A DNA stretch of 64,000 nt from Sphingomonas mollis (GTDB lineage: Bacteria; Pseudomonadota; Alphaproteobacteria; Sphingomonadales; Sphingomonadaceae): the NCBI RefSeq assembly GCF_016427505.1, contig NZ_JAELXS010000002.1, positions 310,001 through 374,000 of the forward strand. The letters are read 5' to 3'. This document shows positions 1-10,064 of the stretch, in pieces. Within the stretch, counting starts at the first letter, position 1. The number at the start of each line of letters is the position of its first letter. The translations under genes and the position numbers were made by a program. The notes under the pieces were generated by a model. The model was not told the DNA's origin, did not search any database, and was given only the letters and a program-made list of their open reading frames with translations.

Positions 1-1
1 C

Positions 2-739
2 AAACTTGACACAATTTCCAACGAGCAGGTTGCGATCAACAACGGGATCAAATTGCGCGTGAATATCCTGCGCGATGCGACGATCGACATGATCGACACG
101 GCAACGGCCAATCAGGGCACCAGCCGGAATTATCAGTTTGCCCTTTATCGCATTGGAAAGAACGACGGTCGCTATAATACTGGCATAGATGAGTACATGA
201 AGCTGACGACTCGGCTGGCCGATGTCCGGAGTAAAGTCAGCGCACTCACGCTCGGTACGAATGATGGCGCTGTGGGCTTTGGCGATACAGACCTGCCGAC
301 TTCCACCTCATTCGTGCTGCCGTATTTGAAGGCGACCAGTGCGACATTCGACGATGGCACTACGCAAGCGAAAGCCAGAAAATTCTTCTTCATGGTCACG
401 GACGGCGTGACCGATACCGAGGGGTCATGCACCTATGGCCACTGTACAGCAGCGATCGATCCGGCCACGTGCGATGCCTATAAGGCGAAAGGCATCACGG
501 TAGGTATCGTCTATACCACCTATCTGCCCACAAAGGCCGATCCGACCAAACCATCAAGCACAGCGCTTCGCGACGAATATATCAAGCTCGTTCAGCCGAT
601 TGCCGGGACTATCCGGCCCAATCTTGAAAAATGCGCATCTTCAGGATGGTTCTTTGAGGCATCCGATGCAGCCACTATTCATTCGGCAATGCAAACGCTT
701 TTCCGTCAGGCGAGCCAAACGCCCTCAATCATTCAATAA
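2..739 (+). CDS. TadG-like pilus assembly protein, C-terminal part (5' truncated by window)
   Basis: The reading frame is open from the first bases of the window, so the start lies upstream. The visible part looks like the C-terminal half of a von Willebrand factor A-type TadG protein: a hydrophobic strand ending FFFMVTDG (a VWA core strand), a cysteine-containing stretch (GSCTYGHC, then PATC), a strand TVGIVYTTYLP, and the ending EKCASSGWFFEASDA followed by an amphipathic helix. TadG proteins are envelope parts of Flp/Tad pilus systems. Its GC is clearly below the rest of the window (hand counts of about 47-53% in several 60-base lines). It converges on pdhB, with a hairpin terminator between. 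The family assignment rests on the VWA signature and the C-terminal pattern; the metal-binding DxSxS motif would be upstream and is not visible. Confidence 0.7.
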   Translation, partial: KLDTISNEQVAINNGIKLRVNILRDATIDMIDTATANQGTSRNYQFALYRIGKNDGRYNTGIDEYMKLTTRLADVRSKVSALTLGTNDGAVGFGDTDLPTSTSFVLPYLKATSATFDDGTTQAKARKFFFMVTDGVTDTEGSCTYGHCTAAIDPATCDAYKAKGITVGIVYTTYLPTKADPTKPSSTALRDEYIKLVQPIAGTIRPNLEKCASSGWFFEASDAATIHSAMQTLFRQASQTPSIIQ

Positions 740-742
740 AGA

Positions 743-773
743 AAGACCCCTACTCCATTGGAATGGGGGTCTT
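743..773. terminator. Bidirectional hairpin terminator between tadG-like gene and pdhB
   Basis: AAGACCCC (743-750) pairs with GGGGTCTT (766-773), and TCCA/TGGA in the loop can extend the stem. It begins 4 bases after the TAA of the tadG-like gene and lies 28 bases from the end of convergent pdhB. U-runs are short on both sides, so termination may be stronger for the plus-strand transcript (TCTTCTC follows). Confidence 0.65.
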
Positions 774-800
774 CTCGATATCGCAGCCAAGGAGCAGGTC

Positions 801-2210
801 TTACTTGTAGCAGACCTTCTTCACTGCGCTGATGACCCGTGCGACATCAACCAGCGCCAGCTTTTCCAGGTTCGCTGCATACGGCATCGGTACGTCTTCG
901 TTGGTCACGCGCATGACCGGCGCATCGAGGTCGTCGAAGCCCTGCTCCATACACAGCGCCATGATTTCCGACGCGATCGAGCAGGTCGGAAAACCTTCCT
1001 CGACGACGACGAGGCGGTTGGTCTTGGCCAGGCTCTTCAGCACCGACTGCCGATCGAGCGGGCGCAGCGTGCGCAGGTCGATGACCTCCGCGTCGATACC
1101 CTCGCCCGACAGCTTCTCGGCAGCTTCCAGCGCCAGGCCGACGCCGATCGAATAGGACACGATCGTCACGTCCTTGCCCTCGCGCATGATCCGCGCCTTG
1201 CCGATCGGCAAGACCCAGTCGTCGAGCTTGGGTACGTCGAAGCTGCGACCGTACATCAGCTCGTTTTCGAGGAACACGACCGGGTCGGTGGTACGGATCG
1301 CCGCCTTCAGCAAGCCCTTGGCATCCGCCGCGTCATAGGGCGCGATCACGATCAGGCCGGGGACCGAGGCGTACCACGCGGCGAAGTTGTGCGAGTGCTG
1401 CGCGCCGACGCGGCTGGCGGCGCCGTTGGGACCGCGGAATACGATCGGGCAGCGCATCTGGCCGCCCGACATGTAGTTGGTCTTGGCGGCCGAGTTGATG
1501 ATGTGGTCGATCGCCTGCAACGCGAAGTTGAAGGTCATGAATTCGACGATCGGACGCAGGCCGCCCATCGCCGCGCCCGTCCCAATACCGGCAAAGCCAT
1601 ATTCGGTGATCGGCGTGTCGATGACGCGCTTGTCGCCGAATTCGGCGAGCAGGCCCTGCGTCACCTTGTACGCGCCCTGATACTGCGCGACCTCCTCACC
1701 CATCACGAAGATGCGTTCGTCCTCACGCATTTCCTCGGCCATCGCGTCGCGCAGTGCTTCGCGGACCGTGGTCTTCACCATCTCAGTGCCGGCGGGGACT
1801 TCCGGATCGACTGCCCCGGCCTTCTCGGCATGGGCGACCAGTTGCTGCGTGCCGCTTTCCTGCTCGGCCGCCTTCGCGCTTTCCGGCGCGGGCGGTGCCT
1901 TGTCGTCGGTCGGCTTTTCCTGCGGCGCGGCCGTGGCGGCGCCACCGGCGGCATCCTCGGCGCTCTCGCCTTCTGCGGCGAGTACGGCGATGACGGTACC
2001 GACCTTCACGTTATCGGTGCCCTCGGCGATCAGAATCTTGGCGATGACGCCTTCGTCGACCGCCTCGAACTCCATCGTCGCCTTGTCGGTTTCGATCTCG
2101 GCCATGATGTCGCCGGAGGAGACGGTATCGCCTTCCTTGACTAGCCATTTGGCGAGCGTGCCCTCTTCCATCGTCGGGGACAGCGCGGGCATCTTGATTT
2201 CGATCGGCAT
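801..2210 (-). CDS. pdhB: Pyruvate dehydrogenase E1 component subunit beta with N-terminal lipoyl domain
   Basis: Beta subunit of the thiamine-dependent E1 of the pyruvate dehydrogenase complex (pyruvate to acetyl-CoA). The 469-aa protein has a lipoyl domain at about residues 1-80, with lipoylation motif ETDKATME and attachment lysine K43. An Ala/Pro/Glu-rich linker (about 80-140) follows, then a transketolase-type E1 beta domain starting near [14 protein letters not shown] and ending in a standard C-terminal transketolase fold. A lipoyl domain fused to E1 beta is known in several alphaproteobacteria; E1 beta alone is about 330 aa. The ATG overlaps the TGA of pdhA by one base (TGATG), so the two are translationally coupled. 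No odd features. Confidence 0.96.
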   Translation of the reverse strand: MPIEIKMPALSPTMEEGTLAKWLVKEGDTVSSGDIMAEIETDKATMEFEAVDEGVIAKILIAEGTDNVKVGTVIAVLAAEGESAEDAAGGAATAAPQEKPTDDKAPPAPESAKAAEQESGTQQLVAHAEKAGAVDPEVPAGTEMVKTTVREALRDAMAEEMREDERIFVMGEEVAQYQGAYKVTQGLLAEFGDKRVIDTPITEYGFAGIGTGAAMGGLRPIVEFMTFNFALQAIDHIINSAAKTNYMSGGQMRCPIVFRGPNGAASRVGAQHSHNFAAWYASVPGLIVIAPYDAADAKGLLKAAIRTTDPVVFLENELMYGRSFDVPKLDDWVLPIGKARIMREGKDVTIVSYSIGVGLALEAAEKLSGEGIDAEVIDLRTLRPLDRQSVLKSLAKTNRLVVVEEGFPTCSIASEIMALCMEQGFDDLDAPVMRVTNEDVPMPYAANLEKLALVDVARVISAVKKVCYK

Positions 2211-3250
2211 CAGTAACGCTCCACCAGCACGTCCGTGTAGAGTTCGGCCGCCTCGGGTTCGGGCGTGCTCTCGGCGAAATCAGCGGATTCGTTCACGACT
2301 TTTCTGATCTCCTGCTCGATCTTCTTCAGTTCGTCCTCGGTCACGCCCTGCTCGTCGAGCAGCCGCTTCACATGCTCGATCGGGTCCGACTTGTCGCGGA
2401 CGCCCTGCACTTCCTCACGCGTCCGGTACTTCGCCGGATCGGACATGGAGTGGCCGCGATAACGGTACGTCTTCATCTCGAGGATGACCGGACCCTTGCC
2501 TGCGCGCACCCAGTCCAGCGCCGTCTCGGCCGCACCGCGGCACGCCAGCACGTCCATGCCATCGACCTGGATGCCGGGAATGCGGAAGCTTTCGCCGCGG
2601 CGATAGAGCTGGTCTTCCGACGAGGCGCGGTTGACCGCGGTGCCCATCGCATACTGGTTGTTCTCGATCACGAAGATGATCGGGAGCTTCCAAAGCTCGG
2701 CCATGTTGAACGCTTCGTACACCTGACCCTGGTTCGCCGCACCGTCGCCGAAATAGGCGAGGCAGACACCACCGTCGTTGTTGTACTTGTGGCTGAAGGC
2801 GAGGCCGGCGCCGAGCGACACCTGCGCACCGACGATGCCATGGCCGCCGTAGAACTTATGTTCCACGGAGAACATGTGCATCGAGCCGCCCTTGCCCTTG
2901 GAAATGCCGGCGGCGCGGCCGGTCAGCTCTGCCATCACGTCCTTGGGAGGAATGCGGCAGAGCAGCATATGACCGTGGTCGCGATATCCGGTGATGACCG
3001 AATCATTCTTGGTCAGCGCCGATTGCAGGCCGACGGCAACCGCTTCCTGGCCGATATACAGATGGCAGAAACCGCCGATCAGGCCGAGGCCATATAGCTG
3101 CCCCGCCTTTTCCTCGAAGCGGCGGATCAGCAGCATATCCTTGTAGAATTCGAGCAGCTGGTCCTTCGACGCCTCGAAAGGTTGCGGCTCGCCGGGTCGT
3201 TCCCGGTTCGGCAAGGGCGGTTCGGAGATCGCGCGGATAGCTTTGGCCAC
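2210..3250 (-). CDS. pdhA: Pyruvate dehydrogenase E1 component subunit alpha
   Basis: Alpha subunit of E1, forming the heterotetramer with PdhB and binding thiamine diphosphate. The ThDP motif is present: GDG at about residues 168-170 and NN at 197-198, within GDGAANQGQ...FVIENNQ. The phosphorylation-loop-type segment [12 protein letters not shown] is also present. The frame stays open 61 codons further upstream, but that part reads as low-complexity intergenic sequence. I chose the GTG at 3250, giving a protein starting [15 protein letters not shown] of 346 aa, the normal family length, with AAGG about 10 bases upstream. It is first in a two-gene operon with pdhB and divergent from the MFS gene across 125 bases that must hold both promoters. 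Confidence 0.95.
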   Translation of the reverse strand: MAKAIRAISEPPLPNRERPGEPQPFEASKDQLLEFYKDMLLIRRFEEKAGQLYGLGLIGGFCHLYIGQEAVAVGLQSALTKNDSVITGYRDHGHMLLCRIPPKDVMAELTGRAAGISKGKGGSMHMFSVEHKFYGGHGIVGAQVSLGAGLAFSHKYNNDGGVCLAYFGDGAANQGQVYEAFNMAELWKLPIIFVIENNQYAMGTAVNRASSEDQLYRRGESFRIPGIQVDGMDVLACRGAAETALDWVRAGKGPVILEMKTYRYRGHSMSDPAKYRTREEVQGVRDKSDPIEHVKRLLDEQGVTEDELKKIEQEIRKVVNESADFAESTPEPEAAELYTDVLVERY

Positions 3251-3375
3251 AGGGTAAACCTTGTTTCCGTTAGGGAATGATGAGGTGCCTATAGTCTTGC
3301 TTTGCCGCGGACTGCAATTGCCTGTCCGGTGCAAAGGTTGCCCTGCCGCCGAACGGGCGGGTAAGGCGGAGGCAG

Positions 3376-4671
3376 ATGGATCGCCCCCCGCACCCTTTTC
3401 GCATCGCCAATTTCCGCGCCTATTGGGCGGCACGCTTCGCGATGACGCTGGCGCAGAACGCGCTCATCATCGTCGTCGGCTGGCAGACCTACACGATCGC
3501 CCGCCAGACGATGTCGCCCGCCGCCGCCGCCGCGCAATTGGGGCTGATCGGCTTTCTGCAGTTCGTGCCGCTGTTCCTGACCACACCCGTCACCGGGCTG
3601 GTCGCCGATCGATTCGACCGGCGATGGATCACGCGGATCACGGTAACGCTGCAATTGATCTGCGCGATCGTGCTCGCGGTGGTGACGCATCGCGGCGATA
3701 TGACGCTGCCGGTGCTGTTCGGCGTCGCGGTCTTGCTCGGCGTCGCGCGTGCCTTTGCCGGTCCCGCCTTTTCCGCGCTGGCGCCCAATCTGGTGCCGCG
3801 GGAGGTGTTGCCGACCGCGATCGCGCTGTCGTCGATCTCGTGGCAGGTGGGCACGATCATTGGGCCCGCGATCGGCGGCTATGCCTATGGGCATCTGGGT
3901 CAGGCGGCGCCGTATTTCCTCAGCACCGGTCTCTTTTCGCTGGCGCTGATATGCCTGTTCCTGATCGGCCCCGTGCCGCGCACCAATCAGGTCGGCCGCG
4001 CCCGGCCACTGCGCGCGATCATCGACGGCGGTGCCTATGTCTGGCAGAACAAGCTGGTGCTGGGGACGATCACGCTCGATCTGTTCGCGGTGTTCCTGGC
4101 GGGTACCAGCGCGTTGTTGCCGATCTATGCGGCCGACATATTGAAGGTCGGGCCGACCGGTCTCGCCGAACTGGCCGCCGCCCCCGCGGTCGGCGCGGCG
4201 ATCGTCGCGATCGTCTTTTCCATCCGGCCGCTGAAGAACAATGTCGGCCCGCGGATGCTGGTCGCCGTCCTGATCTATGGCACCGCGACGTTGATCTTCG
4301 GCCTGTCGACGTCGATGACGCTCAGTCTCAGCGCGCTGGCGGTGGCGGGCGGCGCGGATATGTTCTCGGTCTACATCCGCCAGTCGCTGATCCAGCTATA
4401 CACCCCCGACGAGATGCGCGGCCGGGTCGGCGCGGTGTCGCAGCTGACCATTTCTGCGTCGAATGAGTTGGGAGAGGCCGAATCGGGCTTCCTCGCCGCC
4501 GCGCTCGGCCCGGTCGGCGCGGTGATGGTCGGCGGTGGCGGCGCGATCATCGTCACGATCCTGTGGACCTTCCTCTTCCCCTCGATCCGCCGTGCGCGGA
4601 CCTTCGATCCGCCAGCGACGTTGGTCGCGGCAGAACAACCTCACCACCAGAAGACGGAGAGCCTGACATGA
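3376..4671 (+). CDS. MFS transporter (EntS/MFS_3-like)
   Basis: A 431-aa integral membrane protein with about 12 hydrophobic segments. The major-facilitator signature between helices 2 and 3 is visible as [17 protein letters not shown], and a long N-terminal stretch [14 protein letters not shown] is typical of the EntS-like branch (siderophore or drug exporters). A strong Shine-Dalgarno, AAGGCGGAGG, lies just before the ATG. Its TGA overlaps the ATG of cysK (ATGA), so it is the first gene of an operon MFS-cysK-cell-wall hydrolase. The substrate cannot be read from the sequence; co-transcription with cysteine synthase suggests, but does not show, export of a cysteine-related metabolite. Confidence 0.85.
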   Translation: MDRPPHPFRIANFRAYWAARFAMTLAQNALIIVVGWQTYTIARQTMSPAAAAAQLGLIGFLQFVPLFLTTPVTGLVADRFDRRWITRITVTLQLICAIVLAVVTHRGDMTLPVLFGVAVLLGVARAFAGPAFSALAPNLVPREVLPTAIALSSISWQVGTIIGPAIGGYAYGHLGQAAPYFLSTGLFSLALICLFLIGPVPRTNQVGRARPLRAIIDGGAYVWQNKLVLGTITLDLFAVFLAGTSALLPIYAADILKVGPTGLAELAAAPAVGAAIVAIVFSIRPLKNNVGPRMLVAVLIYGTATLIFGLSTSMTLSLSALAVAGGADMFSVYIRQSLIQLYTPDEMRGRVGAVSQLTISASNELGEAESGFLAAALGPVGAVMVGGGGAIIVTILWTFLFPSIRRARTFDPPATLVAAEQPHHQKTESLT

Positions 4672-5588
4672 AGGCGAACACCATCCTCGACACGATCGGC
4701 AACACCCCGCATATCCGCGTGCAGCGGTTGTTTCCGGGTTCCGAAGTGTGGATCAAATCCGAACGGTCGAACCCCGGTGGCTCGATCAAGGACCGCATCG
4801 CGCTGGCGATGATCGAGGCGGCAGAGGCATCGGGCGACCTGAAGCCCGGTGGCACGATCATCGAGCCGACCAGCGGCAACACCGGGATCGGCCTCGCCCT
4901 CGTCGCGGCGGTGAAGGGGTACAAGCTGGTCCTCGTCATGCCCGAATCGATGTCGCTGGAACGCCGTCGCCTGATGCTGGCCTATGGCGCCAGTTTCGAC
5001 CTGACGCCGCGCGAAAAGGGCATGAAGGGCGCGATCGAACGCGCGATCGAGCTGGTCGGCCAGACACCGGGTGCATGGATGCCCCAGCAGTTTGAAAATC
5101 CTGCCAACATCGACGTCCATGTCCGCACCACCGCACAGGAAATCCTGAACGACTTCCGCGCAACGCCGATCGACGTCATCATCACCGGCGTGGGCACCGG
5201 TGGCCATATCACCGGCGTCGCCGAAGCGCTGAAGAAAGAATGGCCGGCGCTGAAGGTCTATGCGGTCGAACCCACCGCTTCGCCGGTCATCTCCGGCGGC
5301 CAGCCGGGGCCACACCCGATCCAGGGCATCGGTGCCGGTTTCGTGCCGAAGAACCTCCACACCGCGGCACTGGACGGGGTGATCGAGGTCGATGCCGCGG
5401 TCGCCAAGGACATGGCCCGTCGCGCCGCCCGCGAAGAGGGAATGCTGGTCGGCATCTCGTCAGGCGCGACGCTCGCGGCGATTCTGCAGAAGCTGCCCGA
5501 TCTACCTGACAATGCTCGCGTTCTGGGGTTCAACTACGACACGGGCGAGCGTTATCTGTCGGTGCCGGACTTCCTGCCCGAACAGTGA
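4668..5588 (+). CDS. cysK: Cysteine synthase A (O-acetylserine sulfhydrylase)
   Basis: PLP enzyme that makes L-cysteine from O-acetylserine and sulfide. The 306-aa protein has the fold-type II hallmarks: PLP lysine K41 in NPGGSIKDR, the substrate/asparagine loop TSGNTG at about 68-73, and the phosphate-binding glycine loop GVGTGG. An upstream in-frame extension exists, but the ATG at 4668 matches family length and overlaps the upstream MFS stop by four bases. Its own TGA overlaps the GTG of the downstream hydrolase. Together with cysD, cysNC and cysQ at 23-26.7 kb it covers both ends of assimilatory sulfate reduction in this window; the reductase genes are not here. Confidence 0.95.
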   Translation: MKANTILDTIGNTPHIRVQRLFPGSEVWIKSERSNPGGSIKDRIALAMIEAAEASGDLKPGGTIIEPTSGNTGIGLALVAAVKGYKLVLVMPESMSLERRRLMLAYGASFDLTPREKGMKGAIERAIELVGQTPGAWMPQQFENPANIDVHVRTTAQEILNDFRATPIDVIITGVGTGGHITGVAEALKKEWPALKVYAVEPTASPVISGGQPGPHPIQGIGAGFVPKNLHTAALDGVIEVDAAVAKDMARRAAREEGMLVGISSGATLAAILQKLPDLPDNARVLGFNYDTGERYLSVPDFLPEQ

Positions 5589-6895
5589 CAGCTTTTCCCT
5601 CGCCCACCCTTGCGGTTCGGGCTTCGACCATCCTGATCGCCGCGCTGTCGGTGGCGGTGCCGGCGCTCGTCGTCCGGTACGCGCCGCCGATCGCGCCGCA
5701 ATTGCCGCGCAGCGCCCGCCTGCACCGGCCCCCGCAACGCGTCGTCCCGGCCACCGTGGTGCCGCCGGTCGAACCGGTCGAGCTGGTCGATCTGTCCCTG
5801 GACGACGCTCGCGCGTTCAATGCGAGCGTCCCGTTTTCACGCGACGCCAATCCCGCCGCCCGCCGCTTCGTTCTGCAAGACGCATCGGAGGACCTAGCGC
5901 GCGCGACCGACTGCCTCGCCGCGGCCGTTATCTATGAAGCGGGCAACGATCCCGATGGCCAGCGCGCGGTGGCGCAGGTCGTGCTCAATCGGCTTCGCCA
6001 CCCCGCCTTTCCCAAGACGGTATGCGGCGTCGTGTTCGAAGGGCAAGAGCGCAAGACCGGTTGCCAGTTCACCTTCACCTGCGATGGCGCGCTGACCCGC
6101 TGGGCACCGCCGGCCGCGATGTGGACCCGCGCCCGGACGATCGCGACCGCCGCACTGACCGGCGCGGTCTATCGCCCGGTCGGTTATGCCACGCATTATC
6201 ACACCGACTGGGTCGTGCCGTACTGGCAGTCCAGCCTCGACAAGATCGCCGCCGTGAAGAGCCATCTGTTCTTCCGCTGGTCCGGCTGGTGGGGCACCCC
6301 GCCGGCGTTCAACCGCCACGTCGATCCGGTCGAACCGATCATCCAGAAGCTCGCGGCCTTTTCCGACGCGCATCGTCTGGGTGGTGCCGTGGCGACCGCC
6401 GAAGCGGTGTCCACCGATGCCGCCGCTCTGGCGCAGGCGTTGACCGCTGGCCTCGTCGCCCCGCCGACGACGAGCGGCGAGCCCGACAGCTTCCTCGCCG
6501 CCCTGCCCGCCAATGTTTCGCCCGACGCGTATCCGCAGCTGGCGGAAAAGGCGTGCGGGAGCCGCGACCGTTGCCGCTATCTCGGCTGGACCGATGCCAA
6601 GGCGGTGCCAAAGACCGCCGCGCTGGACCCGCAACAGATCGCGTCGATGGCGTTCAGCTATCTGCGCGACAGGCCCGCCAGTCTGGAACGGACATTGTGG
6701 AACTGCACGCTGTTCCCGCATACCCGCCCCGGTGGCTGCATGCGTCGCCAGCCAACGCCGGTCGCCACGCCCGCACCCACCGCCCTGAAAACGCCGCAGC
6801 CTTCGCCGACGCGGGGGCCGCTTCTGCTGGACGGTGTGCGCCGCGCATCGCCCCGGCCAACTGAACCGGGAGCGGCACCGGCGACCGCTCCCTGA
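5585..6895 (+). CDS. Cell wall hydrolase, SleB/Hydrolase_2 family
   Basis: Predicted exported peptidoglycan hydrolase of 436 aa. An N-terminal hydrophobic segment (about residues 14-31) acts as signal or anchor. A proline-rich linker follows, then the SleB-like domain beginning [23 protein letters not shown], where the conserved glutamate of IYEAGND (E118) fits the catalytic position, and continuing through [12 protein letters not shown] and [10 protein letters not shown]. The C-terminal third is Pro/Thr rich and probably disordered. The start is GTG, overlapping the cysK stop (GTGA). Physiological role in sphingomonads is not established; the coupling to cysK looks organisational rather than functional. 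Confidence 0.85.
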   Translation: MTAFPSPTLAVRASTILIAALSVAVPALVVRYAPPIAPQLPRSARLHRPPQRVVPATVVPPVEPVELVDLSLDDARAFNASVPFSRDANPAARRFVLQDASEDLARATDCLAAAVIYEAGNDPDGQRAVAQVVLNRLRHPAFPKTVCGVVFEGQERKTGCQFTFTCDGALTRWAPPAAMWTRARTIATAALTGAVYRPVGYATHYHTDWVVPYWQSSLDKIAAVKSHLFFRWSGWWGTPPAFNRHVDPVEPIIQKLAAFSDAHRLGGAVATAEAVSTDAAALAQALTAGLVAPPTTSGEPDSFLAALPANVSPDAYPQLAEKACGSRDRCRYLGWTDAKAVPKTAALDPQQIASMAFSYLRDRPASLERTLWNCTLFPHTRPGGCMRRQPTPVATPAPTALKTPQPSPTRGPLLLDGVRRASPRPTEPGAAPATAP

Positions 6896-6902
6896 TCGCG
6901 AA

Positions 6903-8711
6903 TCAGGCCGCCAGAAACATCTCCGGCGGCAAAGCCATCACTGCCTCGGCACCGCCCTCGATCTTCCGCCGCAGGGCGCCGGCCTCGGGCAATACACGCT
7001 CGGCGAAGAACCGTGCCGTCACCAGCTTTGCATCCAGGAACGCCGGCCCGAACCGCGCGTCGCCATCGGCTTTCAAGCGGCTCGCCGCCGTCGCCATCCG
7101 CAGCCACATCAGCCCGGTAGCCACCAGCCCCATCAGGTGCATGTAGCTGACCGCACCGGCGCCGACATTGTCCGGGTTCTTCATGCCGTTGGCCATGAAC
7201 CACATCGTCGCCGCCTGAAGCTCGCCCAGCGATTTTTCCAGCCGTCCGGCCAGATCGGCTGTCGCCGCATCACCCTTTGCCGCTGCCGTTTCCTCGGCGA
7301 CGATGCGAAAGAACGCCTGCACCGCGCGGCCGCCATTCTGCGCCAGTTTGCGCCCGACGAGGTCCATCGCCTGCACGCCGTTGGTACCTTCATAGATCTG
7401 CGCGATCCGGGCATCGCGGACATACTGCTCCATCCCCCATTCCTGGATGTAGCCATGGCCGCCGTACACCTGCTGCGCGGTCGTCGCGATCTCATAGCCC
7501 TTGTCGGTGCCGACGCCCTTGATGACCGGGGTCAGCAAGCCGATCAGGTCGGCCGCCATCTGGCGATCTTCCTCGGTTTCGGCCTTGTGCTCCAGATCGA
7601 CCTGCAACGCTCCCCACAGGCACAGCGCCCGCAGTCCCTCGGTCCACGCCTTGCCCTCCATCAGCATCCGGCGGACGTCGGGGTGAACGAACAGCGTATC
7701 CGCCTTCTCGTTCGGCTCGGCCGGGCCGGTCAGCGCGCGACCCTGACGGCGATCGCGGGCATAGTGGACCGCGTTCTGGTATGCCGTCTCCGCCACGCCC
7801 AGCCCCTGCAAACCGACGCCGAGCCGGGCCGCGTTCATCATGATGAACATCGCGGCGAGGCCCTTCATCTCCTCGCCGACCAGCCAGCCGGTCGCGCCGT
7901 CATAGTTCATGACGCAGGTCGAATTGCCGTGGATGCCCATCTTGTGTTCGATCGATCCGCACGACACCGCGTTGCGCGTGCCGAGCGTGCCGTCGTCGCC
8001 CACCATCACCTTGGGCACCACGAACAGCGAAATGCCCTTCGAGCTTTCCGGCGCACCCGGCGTCTTTGCCAGCACCAGATGGATGATGTTGTCGGTCAGG
8101 TCGTGCTCGCCTGCCGAGATGAAGATCTTGGTGCCGGTGATGCTGTACGATCCATCACCGTTCGGTTCGGCGCGGGTGCGGATCAGGCCCAGATCGGTGC
8201 CGCATTGCGGCTCGGTCAGGTTCATGGTGCCGCCCCATTCGCCCGACACCATCTTGGGCAGGTACTTCGCCTGCTGTTCCGGCGATCCCTTCACCACCAG
8301 CGCGGCGATCGCCCCGTGTGCCAGCCCCGGGTACATCGCGAAGGCCATGTTGGCGGAGATCATATATTCCTGAAACGCGGTCGAGACGACATGCGGCATC
8401 TCCTGCCCGCCGAACGCCTCCGGCGCGGACAGCGTGCCCCAGCCCGATTCGACGAACTGGCGATATGCCTCCTTGAAGCCCGGCGGAGTCGTCACCGATC
8501 CGTCGTCATGCCGGGTGCAGCCGTGCTGGTCGCCGACCTGATTGAGCGGGAACAGTACCTCGGCCACGAAGCGGCCGCCCTCTTCCAGCACCGCATCGAC
8601 GGTATCGGGCGTGGCGGCGGCGAAGCCACGGACATTGGCATGGGCGTTCAGGCCGACGACGTGTTCCAGCACGAAGCGGGTGTCGCGGACGGGGGGCGTG
8701 TATTGGGGCAT
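6903..8711 (-). CDS. Acyl-CoA dehydrogenase, DmdC / long C-terminal-domain type
   Basis: FAD-dependent acyl-CoA dehydrogenase of 602 aa, the length of the 3-methylmercaptopropionyl-CoA dehydrogenase-like branch rather than the 380-aa classical type. Visible motifs are LTEPQCGTDLGLIRTRA and GSYSITGTKIFISAGEHD in the middle beta domain, and GGHGYIQEWGMEQYVRDARIAQIYEGTNG in the C-terminal catalytic domain, followed by an extra C-terminal helical domain. The frame extends upstream, but the ATG at 8711 gives MPQYTPPVRDTRFVLEHV, the standard family start. It follows the MerR gene by four bases, so the regulator and enzyme are one transcript. True substrate unknown: straight-chain, branched-chain or methylthio acyl-CoA are all possible. 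Confidence 0.9.
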   Translation of the reverse strand: MPQYTPPVRDTRFVLEHVVGLNAHANVRGFAAATPDTVDAVLEEGGRFVAEVLFPLNQVGDQHGCTRHDDGSVTTPPGFKEAYRQFVESGWGTLSAPEAFGGQEMPHVVSTAFQEYMISANMAFAMYPGLAHGAIAALVVKGSPEQQAKYLPKMVSGEWGGTMNLTEPQCGTDLGLIRTRAEPNGDGSYSITGTKIFISAGEHDLTDNIIHLVLAKTPGAPESSKGISLFVVPKVMVGDDGTLGTRNAVSCGSIEHKMGIHGNSTCVMNYDGATGWLVGEEMKGLAAMFIMMNAARLGVGLQGLGVAETAYQNAVHYARDRRQGRALTGPAEPNEKADTLFVHPDVRRMLMEGKAWTEGLRALCLWGALQVDLEHKAETEEDRQMAADLIGLLTPVIKGVGTDKGYEIATTAQQVYGGHGYIQEWGMEQYVRDARIAQIYEGTNGVQAMDLVGRKLAQNGGRAVQAFFRIVAEETAAAKGDAATADLAGRLEKSLGELQAATMWFMANGMKNPDNVGAGAVSYMHLMGLVATGLMWLRMATAASRLKADGDARFGPAFLDAKLVTARFFAERVLPEAGALRRKIEGGAEAVMALPPEMFLAA

Positions 8712-8715
8712 CCTC

Positions 8716-9138
8716 TTATCCTTGCTCTTCTGCGGCCCGGCTTTCCACCAGGTCCACGAATTCGTTGAGTTCGACGATCGCTGCGTCGATGTCGCGCTTC
8801 TGGGCTTCCAACGTCGCGATGCGGGCGCGACAGCGTTCGATCGACACCTGTCGCTGGACGCGGCGACCATCGCCCAGATCGTACAGGTCGATCATCTCGC
8901 GAATCTCACCGAGCGAAAATCCGACCCGCTTGCCCCGCAGAATCCATGCCAGCCGGGCACGGTCCCGCTGCGAATAGACGCGCGTGGTCCCGCGACGCTC
9001 CGGCGCGATCAGTCCCTCGTCTTCATAGAAGCGCAGCGCCCGGGCGGTCACGCCGAACTCGCCGCAAAGATCGGTGATCGAGAAATCGTCCCGATCCCCA
9101 CGCGGGGTGATCGAGGCATAGGTTGCAGCATCGGTCAT
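8716..9138 (-). CDS. MerR-family transcriptional regulator (LiuR-like)
   Basis: A 140-aa regulator with an N-terminal winged helix-turn-helix (FSITDLCGEFGVTARALRFYEDEGL, about residues 19-43), the arginine-rich wing RRGTTRVYSQRDRARL, and a C-terminal dimerisation coiled coil (about 85-130). No cysteine metal-binding pattern is seen at the C-terminus, so a metal sensor is unlikely. This matches MerR regulators that control acyl-CoA catabolism (LiuR type), in agreement with the co-transcribed acyl-CoA dehydrogenase directly downstream. A repeated ACGT motif upstream (9160-9174) is a good operator candidate, suggesting autoregulation of the two-gene operon. Effector not readable; an acyl-CoA is likely by analogy. 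Confidence 0.9.
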   Translation of the reverse strand: MTDAATYASITPRGDRDDFSITDLCGEFGVTARALRFYEDEGLIAPERRGTTRVYSQRDRARLAWILRGKRVGFSLGEIREMIDLYDLGDGRRVQRQVSIERCRARIATLEAQKRDIDAAIVELNEFVDLVESRAAEEQG

Positions 9139-9159
9139 AAACGACTTTTTACATTACGC

Positions 9160-9174
9160 TTACGTCAACGTCAA
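9160..9174. promoter_or_regulatory. Candidate MerR/LiuR-type operator
   Basis: TTACGTCAACGTCAA contains two ACGT cores with spacing of two bases, making a short dyad. It lies 22 bases upstream of the MerR start codon, in a locally AT-rich stretch. LiuR-type regulators are known to bind ACGT-containing dyads; the exact match to this family is my inference. Confidence 0.45.
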
Positions 9175-9668
9175 TATCCGCACAGAAGCCTGCCCTGCCG
9201 CCCTCTGAGCGTTGCCGCCTCCGCGGACGAATCGCTCAGCCGATCCACCTCCATTGCCGCCAGTGAAGCGCGGCCCGTGCACAGGGCATCACAGGCCGCC
9301 GGCAGCGTGGCAGGGAACCCGATTCGCTCGCCGTCGAATTTCGCGGCGAACCGGCAATTGCCGAAAGCGATCTTTAGGCGGCTACCCCGTCGATCCAGTC
9401 GGCCCGAAGCGCTGCACCCCTGACCGTCGCCGTAATCGATCAGGACACCGATTCGCTGGCTGCTGCCCGGCGTGTCGACGATGCACATCCGGTCGGTGTC
9501 GCGCGCCCATGATCCCGCGATGCTGGTCCGTGCGGCATCCGGCACCAGTCCGGCCGCCTCCGCCGCCGCTTCCAGTCTGGCGCCCGGCGAGTTGGCTTCC
9601 CCAGACGGGTCACGCGATCCGTTGCCGCATGCCGTCAGCAGCAACGCCAGCCACAACGCACGCGTCAC
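9171..9668 (-). CDS. Small secreted lipoprotein of unknown function
   Basis: A 165-aa predicted lipoprotein: basic-hydrophobic signal [14 protein letters not shown] with lipobox LTAC (lipidated Cys about residue 14). Mature residues include [15 protein letters not shown] and [19 protein letters not shown], with several cysteines that may pair outside the cytoplasm. I place the start at the GTG at 9668, which overlaps the stop of hisI (GTGA) and puts the signal peptide at the N-terminus; the longer open frame upstream is a shadow of hisI. It is therefore coupled to hisI, though no shared function is apparent. I do not recognise a named domain. Confidence 0.75.
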   Translation of the reverse strand: MTRALWLALLLTACGNGSRDPSGEANSPGARLEAAAEAAGLVPDAARTSIAGSWARDTDRMCIVDTPGSSQRIGVLIDYGDGQGCSASGRLDRRGSRLKIAFGNCRFAAKFDGERIGFPATLPAACDALCTGRASLAAMEVDRLSDSSAEAATLRGRQGRLLCGY

Positions 9669-10021
9669 GCCACCCGGACCAGCGAATCGCCCTCCACGCG
9701 GCGATAGAAGCAACTCGGTGCGCCGGTGTGGCAGGCGGGTCCGGCGGGATCGCAGATCAGCCACAGCGCATCCTGATCGCAATCGATCCGCATCTCGACG
9801 ACGGTCAGAACGTGCCCGGACGTCTCGCCCTTCTTCCACAATCGTCCGCGGCTGCGTGACCAGAAGGTCGCCTCGCCGGAGCGCTGCGTCGCTGCCAATG
9901 CTTCCGCATTCATATGCGCCACCATCAAGAGCGCGCCGGAGCGATCGGTGACAACGGCGGTAATCAGGCCCGCTGGGTCGTAACGGGGGTCCAGGCGGAG
10001 CGTGGTGTCGCGATCGGTCAT
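9665..10021 (-). CDS. hisI: Phosphoribosyl-AMP cyclohydrolase
   Basis: Third step of histidine biosynthesis: opening of the purine ring of phosphoribosyl-AMP. The 118-aa protein is a stand-alone HisI without the HisE domain, as usual in alphaproteobacteria. Diagnostic motifs are [21 protein letters not shown], the metal site region DCDQDALWL, and the zinc-binding ending [11 protein letters not shown]. The ATG is at 10021. Its TGA overlaps the downstream lipoprotein GTG. It lies apart from any other his gene in this window. Confidence 0.95.
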   Translation of the reverse strand: MTDRDTTLRLDPRYDPAGLITAVVTDRSGALLMVAHMNAEALAATQRSGEATFWSRSRGRLWKKGETSGHVLTVVEMRIDCDQDALWLICDPAGPACHTGAPSCFYRRVEGDSLVRVA

Positions 10022-10064
10022 CTGTTCGTCCTACCGAAAGGCGGCGACCCTGCAACCGCGACCG

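Noticed and set aside
600-2144. Long plus-strand frame of 514 codons opposite pdhB
   Set aside because: It is antisense to a well-supported gene, has the Arg/His-rich composition of a high-GC shadow, and shows no motif.
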